From positions 1 through 37,055 of IMG/VR virus record IMGVR_UViG_3300028392_000016: a stretch of 37,055 nt of DNA, one strand, 5' to 3'. A program made the translations under genes and the position numbers. Below are positions 16,406 to 23,870 of the stretch, in pieces. Below the pieces are notes generated by a model that saw nothing but the letters and a program-made list of their open reading frames with translations, was not told the DNA's origin and made no database searches. Position 1 is the first letter of the stretch. Each line of letters opens with the position of its first letter. The DNA is from a virus.

Positions 16406-17300
16406 TTTTCAGAAGGTCGGAGACCAGATCGCCGGTTGCTTTGTCGCCTGCTTGCAGTTTTGCATACAGAGGGTTGGATGGGTTGGTCATAATGTCCATA
16501 GCCCGTGCCTTGCCTGCCATCATGGTTCCTGCGGTATCAGAGGAGACGATCTTGTCGTCACTCATCATCCGGGCGAGTCGGTTGAAGGCTAGGACAACGG
16601 CAGGGTCAGAGAATCCCTTGGAGTTGACATCGACGCCGGCTACCTGGGCGGCTCGACGGGCAACGCTCAACTCAACCTCGTACTTGTCTCCCCATGCTTC
16701 AGCAAGAGACTTGCGCCCTGCTTCAATTTCCGCCCTCTGCTGGATGGCGGCTTGCTCTGCCTTGGAAGACTCAAAGGCAGCGTATTTTGCCATGATCTTG
16801 TCCATCTGGGCGGGGGTGACGCCTGCTTCATGGGCAACGGAGTTAAACTCTTTTGCCACATTATCATCCCACTCGTAACCGGCAGGCAGATCCTTGGGAC
16901 GCAACTGATAGGCGTCAGCGGAATCGGGTACACCGAGCTTCTTGAGGAATGCGGCCTTCTCTTCGGGGGATGCCTTCTCGTCAGGGATCAGGATAGCATC
17001 AGCCTTCTTGCCGAGCATCTTCTGCTGGGAGGTAAGGGTCTTGAGGACGCCGTTGATGTCTTTAAATTGACCAAGGATCTGCTTGGAGTCAGCAAGGTCT
17101 TTGGGGAGTCGGTCTAGCCAACCTTCGGAAAACTCTCCTTTCTCATTGACCCAGGGTGAGTCAGTAGAGGGAGCCGGCGGCGCCTGATTGATCAGGCTAT
17201 CGGCAGAGGGTTCGTGAGTGCTGACTGCTGGAGCAGGATCAGCGTTAAGAAGCGCATTGCCGTCCACGGGCGTTGCGACTTGACCTTCAGATGTAATCAT
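16398..17300 (-). CDS. Scaffolding protein (T7 gp9-like)
   Basis: The 300-residue protein (T7 gp9 is 307) is acidic in its N-terminal third, with a proline-rich segment (about 35-50) and a WLDRLPKDLADSKQIL stretch. Charged helices follow (AHEAGVTPAQMDKIMAKYAA, RAEIEAGRKSLAEAWGD), with a C-terminal helix ending DLVSDLLKNG. This shape and the place between portal-side genes and capsid fit a procapsid scaffold. It starts through an ATGA overlap with the upstream small gene. Confidence 0.82.
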   Translation of the reverse strand: MITSEGQVATPVDGNALLNADPAPAVSTHEPSADSLINQAPPAPSTDSPWVNEKGEFSEGWLDRLPKDLADSKQILGQFKDINGVLKTLTSQQKMLGKKADAILIPDEKASPEEKAAFLKKLGVPDSADAYQLRPKDLPAGYEWDDNVAKEFNSVAHEAGVTPAQMDKIMAKYAAFESSKAEQAAIQQRAEIEAGRKSLAEAWGDKYEVELSVARRAAQVAGVDVNSKGFSDPAVVLAFNRLARMMSDDKIVSSDTAGTMMAGKARAMDIMTNPSNPLYAKLQAGDKATGDLVSDLLKNG

Positions 17301-17485
17301 TGGATTTGATGGGTTTCGGGGTAGTTGGTCGGTATGCGGTCGGAATATTGTTCAATGAACTCCTCGCGGGAGTGTGTGGTCTTGAACCAGAGGATGTAGT
17401 CGGGAGTGAGGTCTCCGAGTTCTGGTGATCTCTCTGGTTCGCGGTTAGTCTCGCTTAATTCCGGGCTTTTTCGTGGTCTCGCCAT
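17297..17485 (-). CDS. Small conserved-type structural-module protein
   Basis: The 62-residue product starting at the ATG at 17485 (MARPRKSPEL) has a basic N-terminus, a Pro/Glu-rich middle and an aromatic helix (DYILWFKTTHSREEFIEQY). It overlaps the upstream Bbp19-like gene by 41 nt and the scaffold start by ATGA. I recognise no family. The frame extends to 17503 (68 residues) but the later ATG gives the more usual start. Confidence 0.55.
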   Translation of the reverse strand: MARPRKSPELSETNREPERSPELGDLTPDYILWFKTTHSREEFIEQYSDRIPTNYPETHQIQ

Positions 17486-17723
17486 TGTTATGTTTGATTG
17501 CAATCGCCTTCATATGAAGCAGGACGCTTCTCTGCCCGTCGCGGATTGCGGCTCGGATGGGGCAAAAGTCTCCCTTGGAATCGGGTAAAAACGCCTGGGC
17601 ATTGATGCCAAAGGCTTTTTCTAGGTCAGCAATGACCAGCAGGCCGGGGGGGGTCTCAAAGTACCCGTAGGCGGCGGCAATGCGCTGGATCTCAATGTCT
17701 CTGTCAGTTAGATTGTTCGGCAT
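17445..17723 (-). CDS. Bbp19-like phage domain protein
   Basis: The 92-residue protein has the pattern RIAAAYGYFETPPGLLVIAD, an aromatic F-x-P stretch, and a terminal IRDGQRSVLLHMKAI. This fits the Bbp19-like family (named from Bordetella podovirus BPP-1), found between portal and scaffold genes in T7-like podoviruses. Its function is unknown. It starts 17 nt after the portal stop. Confidence 0.7.
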   Translation of the reverse strand: MPNNLTDRDIEIQRIAAAYGYFETPPGLLVIADLEKAFGINAQAFLPDSKGDFCPIRAAIRDGQRSVLLHMKAIAIKHNNGETTKKPGIKRD

Positions 17724-17739
17724 AATCGGAATGGGTTCG

Positions 17740-19497
17740 TTACATCATGGAGGACATCTGTTGCTGGACACCTTGAACAAGGGGTGAGTCTCCCTTGATG
17801 CCTCCTACCTTTTGGGCGACATCAGCGGCGTGGGCTTGAGCCTGCATTTCCTGCTGTTGCTGTGCGGCCTGCACCCTTTGCTGGCGCATCTGGGCAACCT
17901 GATCCTTGGGACGGAGATATTCGCTATCCATGCCGGCGGCGAGAGCGCCCTCGCGCACGATCTTATCGGTGTCAAAGTTATCAAAAGCCGACGGGTCTTG
18001 AGTGACTTGGACAAGCATCGCTGCCCTCTGGATCGTGGCATCGGTGGCACCCTGCTCCATGTTTTTCACGGCAAGGGCGATCCTGCTGTTGAACTGGACT
18101 TTGGGTTCTGGGATGAAGAGTTCCCCGGTCGGCCCTTGTTGGATAAGAGCCTCTGGGGGGGGCGGGAAAGCGCCGTTCCTTGCCAAGATGCCGTAGACCC
18201 TCTGAAGGAGAGGGGTCAGGAGTTCCGTCGTGAGACGCGAAAAGGTGGGAGAGAACTGCGCCAGACGCTCGGCATTACGGGCGTTGACCTCGGTTGCGGT
18301 CATCCTGTTGGGTGCGCCGTTCTCCTGTTGGGTGAACATCTGGAAGAGGGGGACGCTGAAAGCATCGTTGATGTCGTTCTGCTTTTGGGCGACACGCTCA
18401 AGACCGATGTCGTAGCGCCCTTGGGTAGCCCATTCAATAGGACGGGAATTAGGATCAGCGGCGTTGAAATAGGTGACGCCACCGGCTCGGAGGTCGATGG
18501 AGGATTCCAAGGAATCGGGAGCGAGAATGCGTGGGAAGGCAGCTAACTCGGCTAGACTGTCCATTTGCTTCTGCAAGAAGTTCAACTGACGAAGGTCAGG
18601 CATGGCGACCCAGGAGGGAGACCATCCGTAGGCGCTCTTCTGCCATTTCAGATACCTCGTAGCCATGAACGGCAACTCGTCATATCCAGAGTCACGCACC
18701 ACAAACTTGCCCTTCTCCTCAACGTAGACCGAGGCAATGGGCTTGTTGGGGCCATCTAGCTTCTTCTTGTCGCGCTGACCCTCCTCGCGGGGATAGACCG
18801 CATGGATGATGTGGAACTTCTCTTCCATGCCCTTGCCATTGGGTTCGTTGTAGCACTTGCGAACCGTGTCGCTGACATTCTCAATACCGAACTGCTGGAC
18901 GATCTGGCGGGCAGTCATCTCCATGCGGCGGAACATCGTGTCCACATACCCCTCGTAGTTCTCGCTGATGCAGAAAGTGCCTACATCAACATTGGTGAAG
19001 GTAATAGGGAGCTTCTCTCCGGGTTCCACGAAGAGGACTGCGGTGCCGAAGCATCCGCGATCAAGGTAAAGCTCATGGATCGCCTGATGGAAGTTGCTAC
19101 GCGCAAGCGTCTCCATGACGATCTCGGTGACCTCTGCAAAATATTCCTGCACCCCGTCGCCGTCTTCGATGGACTCTGGGGCTTCAAAACTGCACCAGCG
19201 GGAATCCGCCGGCGTGATGTAACTCATGCACCCTGCGGCAAGCACTTGGTTGGCGCGGACTCCCGTGGAATCGTACAAACGGGCCTCGCGTTCTGAGTTC
19301 GGCGTGATGGTCGTGGCAAGGATGTAGCTCTTGCGGGGCATGACTAGCTCCGCGATCTGCTGCCACATGGACATCCAGTAGTTGCGGTCTGCCTCTAGCT
19401 TGCTCCACCTAGAGACAATCCCGGCGGCAAGCTCGGTCTTGCTCTTGCCCTTGGCAGAATCAACCACCTCGGCAACGGCGTCTTTGCTTTTCGCCAT
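17740..19497 (-). CDS. Portal (head-to-tail connector) protein, T7 gp8-like
   Basis: The 585-residue protein (T7 gp8 is 536) begins with a helical segment containing WSKLEADRNYWMSMWQQIAE and YDSTGVRANQVLAAGCMSYI, the usual pattern of podoviral head-tail connecting proteins. Later come YDELPFMATRYLKWQKSAYG, LNFLQKQMDSLAELA, and ENGAPNRMTATEVNARNAER followed by TELLTPLLQRVYGIL. The Gln-rich C-terminus may form the internal barrel. The start ATG directly follows the stop of the proline-rich gene (TAAATG) and has AGGA upstream. It forms the dodecameric DNA gate. Confidence 0.95.
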   Translation of the reverse strand: MAKSKDAVAEVVDSAKGKSKTELAAGIVSRWSKLEADRNYWMSMWQQIAELVMPRKSYILATTITPNSEREARLYDSTGVRANQVLAAGCMSYITPADSRWCSFEAPESIEDGDGVQEYFAEVTEIVMETLARSNFHQAIHELYLDRGCFGTAVLFVEPGEKLPITFTNVDVGTFCISENYEGYVDTMFRRMEMTARQIVQQFGIENVSDTVRKCYNEPNGKGMEEKFHIIHAVYPREEGQRDKKKLDGPNKPIASVYVEEKGKFVVRDSGYDELPFMATRYLKWQKSAYGWSPSWVAMPDLRQLNFLQKQMDSLAELAAFPRILAPDSLESSIDLRAGGVTYFNAADPNSRPIEWATQGRYDIGLERVAQKQNDINDAFSVPLFQMFTQQENGAPNRMTATEVNARNAERLAQFSPTFSRLTTELLTPLLQRVYGILARNGAFPPPPEALIQQGPTGELFIPEPKVQFNSRIALAVKNMEQGATDATIQRAAMLVQVTQDPSAFDNFDTDKIVREGALAAGMDSEYLRPKDQVAQMRQQRVQAAQQQQEMQAQAHAADVAQKVGGIKGDSPLVQGVQQQMSSMM

Positions 19498-19902
19498 TTA
19501 ATTTCCTAAAAGTGATCCGCTTCCAGTTGCGGTATTGGTTGAAGTTCCTCCATTTCCAATCAAGAGGGACGCTTTGTAGCCGAATCTTCCTGCATTGTTT
19601 TGAAGTGCCTGCTGTTGTGATGCGGCAACATCAGCAGAGGATGCAGTAGGGGTAGGAGACGGTGGAGGAGGAGGCGGAGGAGGCGGGGGCATATTGATGA
19701 CCGGCGGCGCAGGAGGCGCTGCACCACCCTTTTTCCCTGCAAAAAATTGAGTTCCAAGAACGCCTCCCGCCCCCTTATTGAGCGCCAATGTGGGCTTGTT
19801 ATCGTACTTCTCGTTGGGGAACGGAATGCCTCCTGCAATAGCCATTTCGGGCGTCAGGTTAAGAACTAATTCATCAAAAAAAGCTTCTAATCTTGAAAGC
19901 AT
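19498..19902 (-). CDS. Proline-rich structural-module protein upstream of portal
   Basis: The 134-residue protein has an N-terminal helix (LEAFFDELVLNLTPEMAIAG) and a middle with ten consecutive prolines near residue 75. Its C-terminus, RFGYKASLLIGNG followed by a Ser/Thr/Gly end, resembles small proteins encoded next to portal in many T7-like environmental podoviruses. Function is unknown. The start codon lies 7 nt after a promoter-like -10 box, and the stop abuts the portal ATG. Confidence 0.7.
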   Translation of the reverse strand: MLSRLEAFFDELVLNLTPEMAIAGGIPFPNEKYDNKPTLALNKGAGGVLGTQFFAGKKGGAAPPAPPVINMPPPPPPPPPPSPTPTASSADVAASQQQALQNNAGRFGYKASLLIGNGGTSTNTATGSGSLLGN

Positions 19903-19909
19903 TAAGCGG

Positions 19910-19937
19910 ATTTAACATCCGCATACTAACTCGGCAA
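19910..19937 (-). promoter_or_regulatory. Promoter-like element for portal unit
   Basis: Minus strand TTGCCG (19937-19932), 16 nt, TTAAAT (19915-19910), then 7 nt to the ATG at 19902. It shares ATTCCTCTTGCCG and GGATGTTAAATC with the tail-fibre element. The -10 box is the centre of a perfect dyad, GCGGAT-TTAAC-ATCCGC, on the plus strand, so a repressor could cover it. No ribosome site fits between box and ATG. Confidence 0.65.
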
Positions 19938-19943
19938 GAGGAA

Positions 19944-20294
19944 TTATGCAAAGAATCGCTCGGTTTTTGCGTGTATTTCTTCCCAAGTGTAAAACTTTAA
20001 CCGATTTCTTTTCTCAAAAGCTACCCAAGGAAGTCGGACATCTGCCGACGCGAATGCGCTGCGTATGTTGCCGGCATAAAGATAGACCATCCAGCAGTCA
20101 GGATTCTGATGCCTGACCCACGGGTTCACGATGTCAGCAGGATTGGCGTCTTTCCTGACTTTCCTCGCCATGAAGAAGTAGTCAGGAGTGGAATGCACAT
20201 GACCATTGAGAAGATGCGCTTCTAGGTCTTCGGCAAAGGTGCGGACACAAGACTCCCTGGTGTAGACTGCTGCCGCTATCTCAACGGGTGTCAT
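19944..20294 (-). CDS. Conserved-type phage protein, unknown function
   Basis: The 116-residue protein shows MTPVEIAAAVYTRESCVRTF, ARKVRKDANPADIVNPWV, and a Trp/Tyr-rich core (NPDCWMVYLYAGNIRSAF), ending with YTWEEIHAKTERFFA. Similar small proteins occur in the head modules of podoviruses, but I cannot name a function. It follows the 55-residue gene after a 36-nt gap, and its stop codon lies just upstream of the portal-unit promoter element. Confidence 0.6.
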   Translation of the reverse strand: MTPVEIAAAVYTRESCVRTFAEDLEAHLLNGHVHSTPDYFFMARKVRKDANPADIVNPWVRHQNPDCWMVYLYAGNIRSAFASADVRLPWVAFEKRNRLKFYTWEEIHAKTERFFA

Positions 20295-20330
20295 TAGGCT
20301 ATGGTCTAATTTTATCGGGAGCGCATTAGA

Positions 20331-20498
20331 CTATCCCCTATCAACAAGGTAGCCAATCCACTTTCCGCGAGAAGTGACGCCTCGTAGCTTATCCACTTTG
20401 TCCCATTGCTCTTTCAATAGGGAGATAGATTTGCTCTCGGACTTCCTGCCTGTAGGCTTTCTCCCTGATCCAAGTCGCTTGCCTCCATGAGATTTCAT
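20331..20498 (-). CDS. Small basic protein with RHH-like C-terminus
   Basis: The 55-residue protein begins MKSHGGKRLGSGRKPTGRKS, a Gly/Lys/Arg-rich head common in small phage proteins, then SISLLKEQWDKVDKLRG and SRGKWIGYLV, which resemble the strand and helices of a ribbon-helix-helix fold. Its ATG overlaps the upstream stop as ATGA. A different frame (20389-20571) covers the same DNA but lacks these features. A DNA-binding or regulatory role is inferred. Confidence 0.65.
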   Translation of the reverse strand: MKSHGGKRLGSGRKPTGRKSESKSISLLKEQWDKVDKLRGVTSRGKWIGYLVDRG

Positions 20499-20713
20499 GG
20501 GCGCCAAAAGTTTTTGTCTTGTTCGCTAGCATCAACAATTTTCTTTCTTGCAAACCTAGCCCCAAACTCACAAACCATCCATTTTTCTAATGCAATAGGA
20601 GATGTTTCGGAATGACTATAGGCGTTGCCATCATATTTGTAATCACATCTGTACGCTGTTGGCATACCGGCAATTTCAAGTTTCCAAACGCTGCATTGTG
20701 TTGGTGCTTTCAT
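20495..20713 (-). CDS. Hypothetical protein
   Basis: The 72-residue product has Cys, Trp and Tyr in the N-terminal half (CSVWKLEIAGMPTAYRCDYK) and a charged C-terminal helix, which looks like a small folded domain. No family is recognised. It begins 53 nt after the terminase stop, in a gap holding TTGCCA but no convincing -10 box, and couples by ATGA to the next gene. Confidence 0.5.
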   Translation of the reverse strand: MKAPTQCSVWKLEIAGMPTAYRCDYKYDGNAYSHSETSPIALEKWMVCEFGARFARKKIVDASEQDKNFWRP

Positions 20714-20765
20714 CTTGATCTATCAATGCCAGATGAAACTTGATTTGGCAATTTATTTTTTCAAG

Positions 20766-22073
20766 TCATCCCCTAAAGCCCATGATGACCTCTGCTCGAT
20801 TCATCGGGCGTGGACGCCTTGCAATCGCAGTCCTGTCAACAACGAGACCGGCCTTGATTGCCTGATGCGCTAGGGAGAATGAGTCTGACCCGTGGCTCGA
20901 CCAATCGTGTACCGGGACATTCTTGATGGTAACGCCATCTCGCTCCTCCTTGGAATGGTAAGCGTCAAGTGAGTCAATCCCGTCTCGGCACCCTTCCTCG
21001 TTGAATGAGATGCGAGGGAAAGCGTCTAGGGCAAGGTTGATGCCATCCCAGACCGACATCTGGCGTGGAACAGGAACGACATTGGAGAGACCTCCGAGCT
21101 TCAGCGCCTCCTGCCATAGCCCTCCATTCTCCTGTGCAGCGTCATGGGGAATGAAGTGCGCTCCGTATCGGTATTGCTTCTGCGTGAGCCGCCCTGCCCA
21201 ATCTGCCGGCGTCTTGCAGTCATCGCCTCCTGACAATGCCTCAAGGAAGTTAATGCGGTCTCCGACCATCTGCCATATCCAGCAGCGTTGATTGAGAGGA
21301 GCGCCTACGTCAAATGAGGTGTAGACGGGTGCCTCCTTGAACCAGAGGACATCGTTGCTAATGCGTCGAGCATTACGGGCATCTGCTAGGCTCTTGGAGT
21401 AGATCGCCCCAGGGCGACCTACATCAAAGGAGCATTCGTACTCCTGATCAAAGATATGTGCCGGCGTACCACGCTTGATGTCAGAGAGTTCCTTGCTGTC
21501 AAGGATGCCTGACTCTGACGCCTTGAGTTGCAGGGTGAACCATTCTTGGTTGCCGGTAGCCTCCTTCCAAAGACGCCAGAAGGCATTGCGGCCCTTGGGA
21601 GTGCCGATGAAGGTTGCCCACCCTTGGTAGTCGGACAAGCATGGGCGGATGACCGCATACCAAGCCTGCGGGTCAATATCAGCGAACTCGTCAATGATGA
21701 CCCCATCAAGAAAGATGCCTCGGAGTCGTTCATAGGCTTCCCCGGAGTAAAGGCGGATTGTCGCTTTGTTCGGCAGGGTGATCTGAAGGTCGGCCTCGTT
21801 GATTTTGACATCTGGAATCTGTGCCGTGAATGACTTCAGATAGCCCCAAGCAATGTCTTTGGTCTGGTCACGAGTAGGGGCAAGGTAGGCATAGCGCAAT
21901 GCCGGCCCTTCCCTGCGATGGGTCAATGCCCGATGCAGGAGGTCTTGGATGCAGCCAAAGGTCTTGCCGCCTCGACGATGGACAACGAGACAGGCCCAAC
22001 GCTCCTTGCGCTCAAGGTAGCCTCGGAACTGATCTCTAGGTTCAAGCTCAACGATGATCTTGGGTCTTGCCAC
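20766..22073 (-). CDS. terL: Terminase large subunit
   Basis: The 435-residue protein carries Walker A HRRGGKT (32-38), an IYLAP-like YAYLAPTRDQ adenine-side segment, Walker B VIIDEF (125-130) and coupling motif FIGTPKG (155-161). The C-terminal nuclease has acidic sites at SFDVGAPL, FIPHDAAQ and SHGSDSFSLA. It packages DNA into the procapsid by ATP hydrolysis and cuts it. The start is GTG at 22073, overlapping the small subunit by 26 nt. Length is short but normal for podovirus-type terminases. Confidence 0.95.
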   Translation of the reverse strand: MARPKIIVELEPRDQFRGYLERKERWACLVVHRRGGKTFGCIQDLLHRALTHRREGPALRYAYLAPTRDQTKDIAWGYLKSFTAQIPDVKINEADLQITLPNKATIRLYSGEAYERLRGIFLDGVIIDEFADIDPQAWYAVIRPCLSDYQGWATFIGTPKGRNAFWRLWKEATGNQEWFTLQLKASESGILDSKELSDIKRGTPAHIFDQEYECSFDVGRPGAIYSKSLADARNARRISNDVLWFKEAPVYTSFDVGAPLNQRCWIWQMVGDRINFLEALSGGDDCKTPADWAGRLTQKQYRYGAHFIPHDAAQENGGLWQEALKLGGLSNVVPVPRQMSVWDGINLALDAFPRISFNEEGCRDGIDSLDAYHSKEERDGVTIKNVPVHDWSSHGSDSFSLAHQAIKAGLVVDRTAIARRPRPMNRAEVIMGFRG

Positions 22074-22425
22074 CGATGCGGACGATGATGTCCATTCCTC
22101 CGTTGAGTTCTACCTTGTCGGGTTCGTTCCATCCCTGGGCTCTGGCGACCATTTCCCCGTACTTCGCGGTGACAGGATGATCGGGAGCCAGTTCAATGTA
22201 TCGGCTCCAAGCAGTTTTAAGGTACTCCTGACGCGATAGCTCTAGCTTTTCTTCAACTACTGCTCGAAGTTCTTCGACCCGTCTTGAAATGTCTTCCTTC
22301 TTTGCAAGGGTGGTTGCATTGCGCCGGTCGCTTTTATAGCCGGCCTTCTTTGCTGCTTTGTCTAGGGTTTCCCCTGTAGCAAGAGCCTTGGCAAACTTCT
22401 CCTGTCTTGGCTTGAGCTTTGTCAT
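22048..22425 (-). CDS. terS: Terminase small subunit
   Basis: The 125-residue protein opens LKPRQEKFAKALATGETLDK and AAKKAGYKSD, the helix-turn-helix pattern of DNA-recognising small terminase subunits. A coiled segment (ISRRVEELRAVVEEKLELSR) that would make the ring follows, then a C-terminal tail that could contact TerL. It starts through an ATGA overlap with the 53-residue gene upstream and precedes terL directly. Confidence 0.85.
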   Translation of the reverse strand: MTKLKPRQEKFAKALATGETLDKAAKKAGYKSDRRNATTLAKKEDISRRVEELRAVVEEKLELSRQEYLKTAWSRYIELAPDHPVTAKYGEMVARAQGWNEPDKVELNGGMDIIVRIGGKTQDHR

Positions 22426-22583
22426 GGATATTTCACCACGGTTCGATTGTGCTTTTTAAGGAATAGCTTCCCGGTGAAAGGGTTATCTCGCTTTTGGATT
22501 TGATCTAGGTTTGCGCTGAACGCCTTGAAGTTATCGCGGCGTCCATCTCCTTTGCCTTGAGTGCGTGGCTTCTGACATCCCAT
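22422..22583 (-). CDS. Small basic protein upstream of terminase
   Basis: The 53-residue product (MGCQKPRTQGKGDGRRDNFK onward) is Lys/Arg-rich, with FTGKLFLKKHNRTVVKYP at its end. It has no recognised family. The ATG is 10 nt after a TAAAAT box, and its TGA overlaps the terS ATG (ATGA), so it heads the packaging operon. Basic charge suggests nucleic-acid binding, but this is only inference. Confidence 0.6.
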   Translation of the reverse strand: MGCQKPRTQGKGDGRRDNFKAFSANLDQIQKRDNPFTGKLFLKKHNRTVVKYP

Positions 22584-22593
22584 AATTTCGGTA

Positions 22594-22623
22594 ATTTTAC
22601 TGATGTTAGTTCTGATACGGCAA
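22594..22623 (-). promoter_or_regulatory. Promoter-like element for packaging operon
   Basis: Minus strand TTGCCG (22623-22618), 18 nt, TAAAAT (22599-22594), then 10 nt to the ATG at 22583. The spacer holds CTAACATCAG, also seen in the element at 8119-8147. The spacing is wide for sigma-70. No Shine-Dalgarno precedes the ATG. Confidence 0.5.
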
Positions 22624-22631
22624 GCACAATA

Positions 22632-22793
22632 TTAGTTTAACTCCTTGAGCTTCTGGATTTCGTCGCGGAGTTCGTAAGATTCGTGATATCCGCCTTTTAG
22701 GTTGAGAAGATTGCAAGCTCGGTTCGCTATATCCTGTAGCTTTTCATTCTCCTCACGGAGCCTTGCGACCTCGTTGTTGGTGTCGGGGTTCAT
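22632..22793 (-). CDS. Small coiled-coil protein
   Basis: The 53-residue product is a predicted short coiled coil: NNEVARLREENEKLQDIANR, a GGY break, then a second helix (SYELRDEIQKLKELN). Its ATG overlaps the stop of the replication gene as ATGA. It resembles the 69-residue coiled-coil gene at 24769-24978 in style. Function is unknown; it may dimerise with a neighbour. Confidence 0.65.
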   Translation of the reverse strand: MNPDTNNEVARLREENEKLQDIANRACNLLNLKGGYHESYELRDEIQKLKELN

Positions 22794-23671
22794 GCTACTT
22801 GGAGGGTTCGGTTACGGTTGCGGTACTCTGATCGAATAGAGTCAGGCCACTTGGCGAAAGGGAAGGTCACGGGTGATGGGTGAACCTCAAGGGATTCGGG
22901 GTAGCGTTCAGAACGCCATCTAAATGCCTCGCTCTCATCAACGCTATGGGGTCTAGAAGCCTCGCTATCGCGTTTTCCAGCTAGTGCGGCGTAATCCATG
23001 CCCTCGTCTTCCCAACGGGCCTGATTTAGCCATGTAGCAGGGTGGGGGATGAAAGCGCCTCGCTCCTTCTGCCAATCTTGGGATTGCCGAGCCTTCCTAA
23101 TGGCAGTTAGGACAGCATCAATGGGTGGCTTGGCTTTCCTCCATGAGTTCTGTGCTGCTCCCTTTCCTACCTTTCGGGGATATGCTTCCCAAAACTTCTC
23201 AAAACCGTCTGCATCATCGGCAGATGATGATTTCGTTTCTACTTCGTTTCTCTTCTCTTCTACTTCTACTTCTACTTCTACTTCTAGCCGCGCTTTGCCG
23301 CAAGTTGCGGCGGATTGCGGCGGATTGCGGCGGATTGCGGCGGAATTGACTCCGTCAGAGGTGGACGGGTCAGGAAACTTGCGTGTTGTATGTCGGAGGC
23401 GCTGACTGAAGTTGGTAATGGTCAGGTAGCTCCTGCCGGCATGGTGATAGAATGCCACAAGCTCTCGCGCCTCTAGCTCGGCGAGTGATTTTGCGACATG
23501 GTTCTTGGTTCCCAGGGGGAAACAGATTGAATCAACGATCCGGGCGTCCCCGTGGAAGTTGCCGTAATCGTCGGCCTTCATGATGAGGCGAACGAATAGG
23601 CACTCTGCTTCTGCTGACAACCCATCGAAGCGATAGGAGTCAGTCCAATCTCTTAAAACTCTGTTCGGCAT
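22790..23671 (-). CDS. Replication initiator, lambda O-like, carrying iterons
   Basis: The 293-residue protein starts MPNRVLRDWTDSYRFDGLSA with a winged-helix pattern to about residue 90 (ECLFVRLIMKADDYGNFHGD, SLAELEARELVAFY). A low-complexity linker at 105-150 is encoded by the iterons and by a six-base repeat giving EVEVEVEVEE. Residues about 155-225 match the C-terminal module of phage replication proteins that contact the helicase or its loader (FEKFWEAYPRKVGKGAAQNS, FIPHPATWLNQARWEDE). It should bind the origin in its own gene and recruit the host helicase, since no phage helicase or polymerase is present. It starts 1 nt after the upstream stop. Confidence 0.82.
   Translation of the reverse strand: MPNRVLRDWTDSYRFDGLSAEAECLFVRLIMKADDYGNFHGDARIVDSICFPLGTKNHVAKSLAELEARELVAFYHHAGRSYLTITNFSQRLRHTTRKFPDPSTSDGVNSAAIRRNPPQSAATCGKARLEVEVEVEVEEKRNEVETKSSSADDADGFEKFWEAYPRKVGKGAAQNSWRKAKPPIDAVLTAIRKARQSQDWQKERGAFIPHPATWLNQARWEDEGMDYAALAGKRDSEASRPHSVDESEAFRWRSERYPESLEVHPSPVTFPFAKWPDSIRSEYRNRNRTLQVA
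23257..23286. repeat. Five CTTCTA repeats beside the iterons
   Basis: Five perfect copies of CTTCTA give a strongly purine-biased minus strand (GAAGTA-rich), continuing as a GAAACGAAGTAGAAACGAAA-type run to about 23230. It encodes the Glu-Val run of the initiator. Next to the iterons it could act as the easily opened part of an origin. Confidence 0.9.
23305..23344. repeat. Four 10-bp iterons, candidate replication origin
   Basis: TTGCGGCGGA is repeated four times without gaps, with a degenerate copy at 23295-23304. Because 10 is not a multiple of three, the copies are read in different codon phases (the protein reads SAAIRRNPPQSAAT). The repetition is therefore kept at the DNA level. Four iterons inside an O-like gene followed by a skewed low-GC tract match the layout of lambda ori. 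One repeat per helical turn would place initiator dimers on one face. Confidence 0.7.
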
Positions 23672-23672
23672 A

Positions 23673-23870
23673 TTAAAATCCTTTTGCGATTATGGCTAAT
23701 CGCTCCTTTAATTCTTCTTCTGTGTAGAATGGTGTAATGTTTCGGGTGTTGAAAATTGCTACTGGTGCGTCAGCAATCTTTGTCTTGCTGAATAAAACCG
23801 GGTTGTAACCAGAGTCGTTATTCTCATCAAGGTTTGGTAGATCGTGCGATGGGCCGTAAAACTGGTTCAC
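23673..23870 (-). CDS. Hypothetical protein
   Basis: The 65-residue product starts at GTG (23870), overlapping the resolvase stop as GTGA. It has an acidic, Asn-rich N-terminal half (HDLPNLDENNDSGYNPV) and a basic C-terminal helix (YTEEELKERLAIIAKGF). No family is recognised. Tight coupling on both sides suggests it belongs to the replication group. Confidence 0.5.
   Translation of the reverse strand: MNQFYGPSHDLPNLDENNDSGYNPVLFSKTKIADAPVAIFNTRNITPFYTEEELKERLAIIAKGF

Noticed and set aside
17812-18546. Plus-strand 244-codon frame antisense to the portal gene
   Set aside because: It is a shadow of the high-quality portal frame, with low-complexity Gly/Leu/Asp content and no start signal.
20389-20571. 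60-codon frame after the terminase block
   Set aside because: The alternative frame 20331-20498 has an ATGA-coupled start, a GGKRxGSGRKP head and an RHH-like end, so it is the better gene.
23257-23344. CRISPR array
   Set aside because: Repeats are 6 and 10 bp in direct tandem with no spacers, and they are coding.
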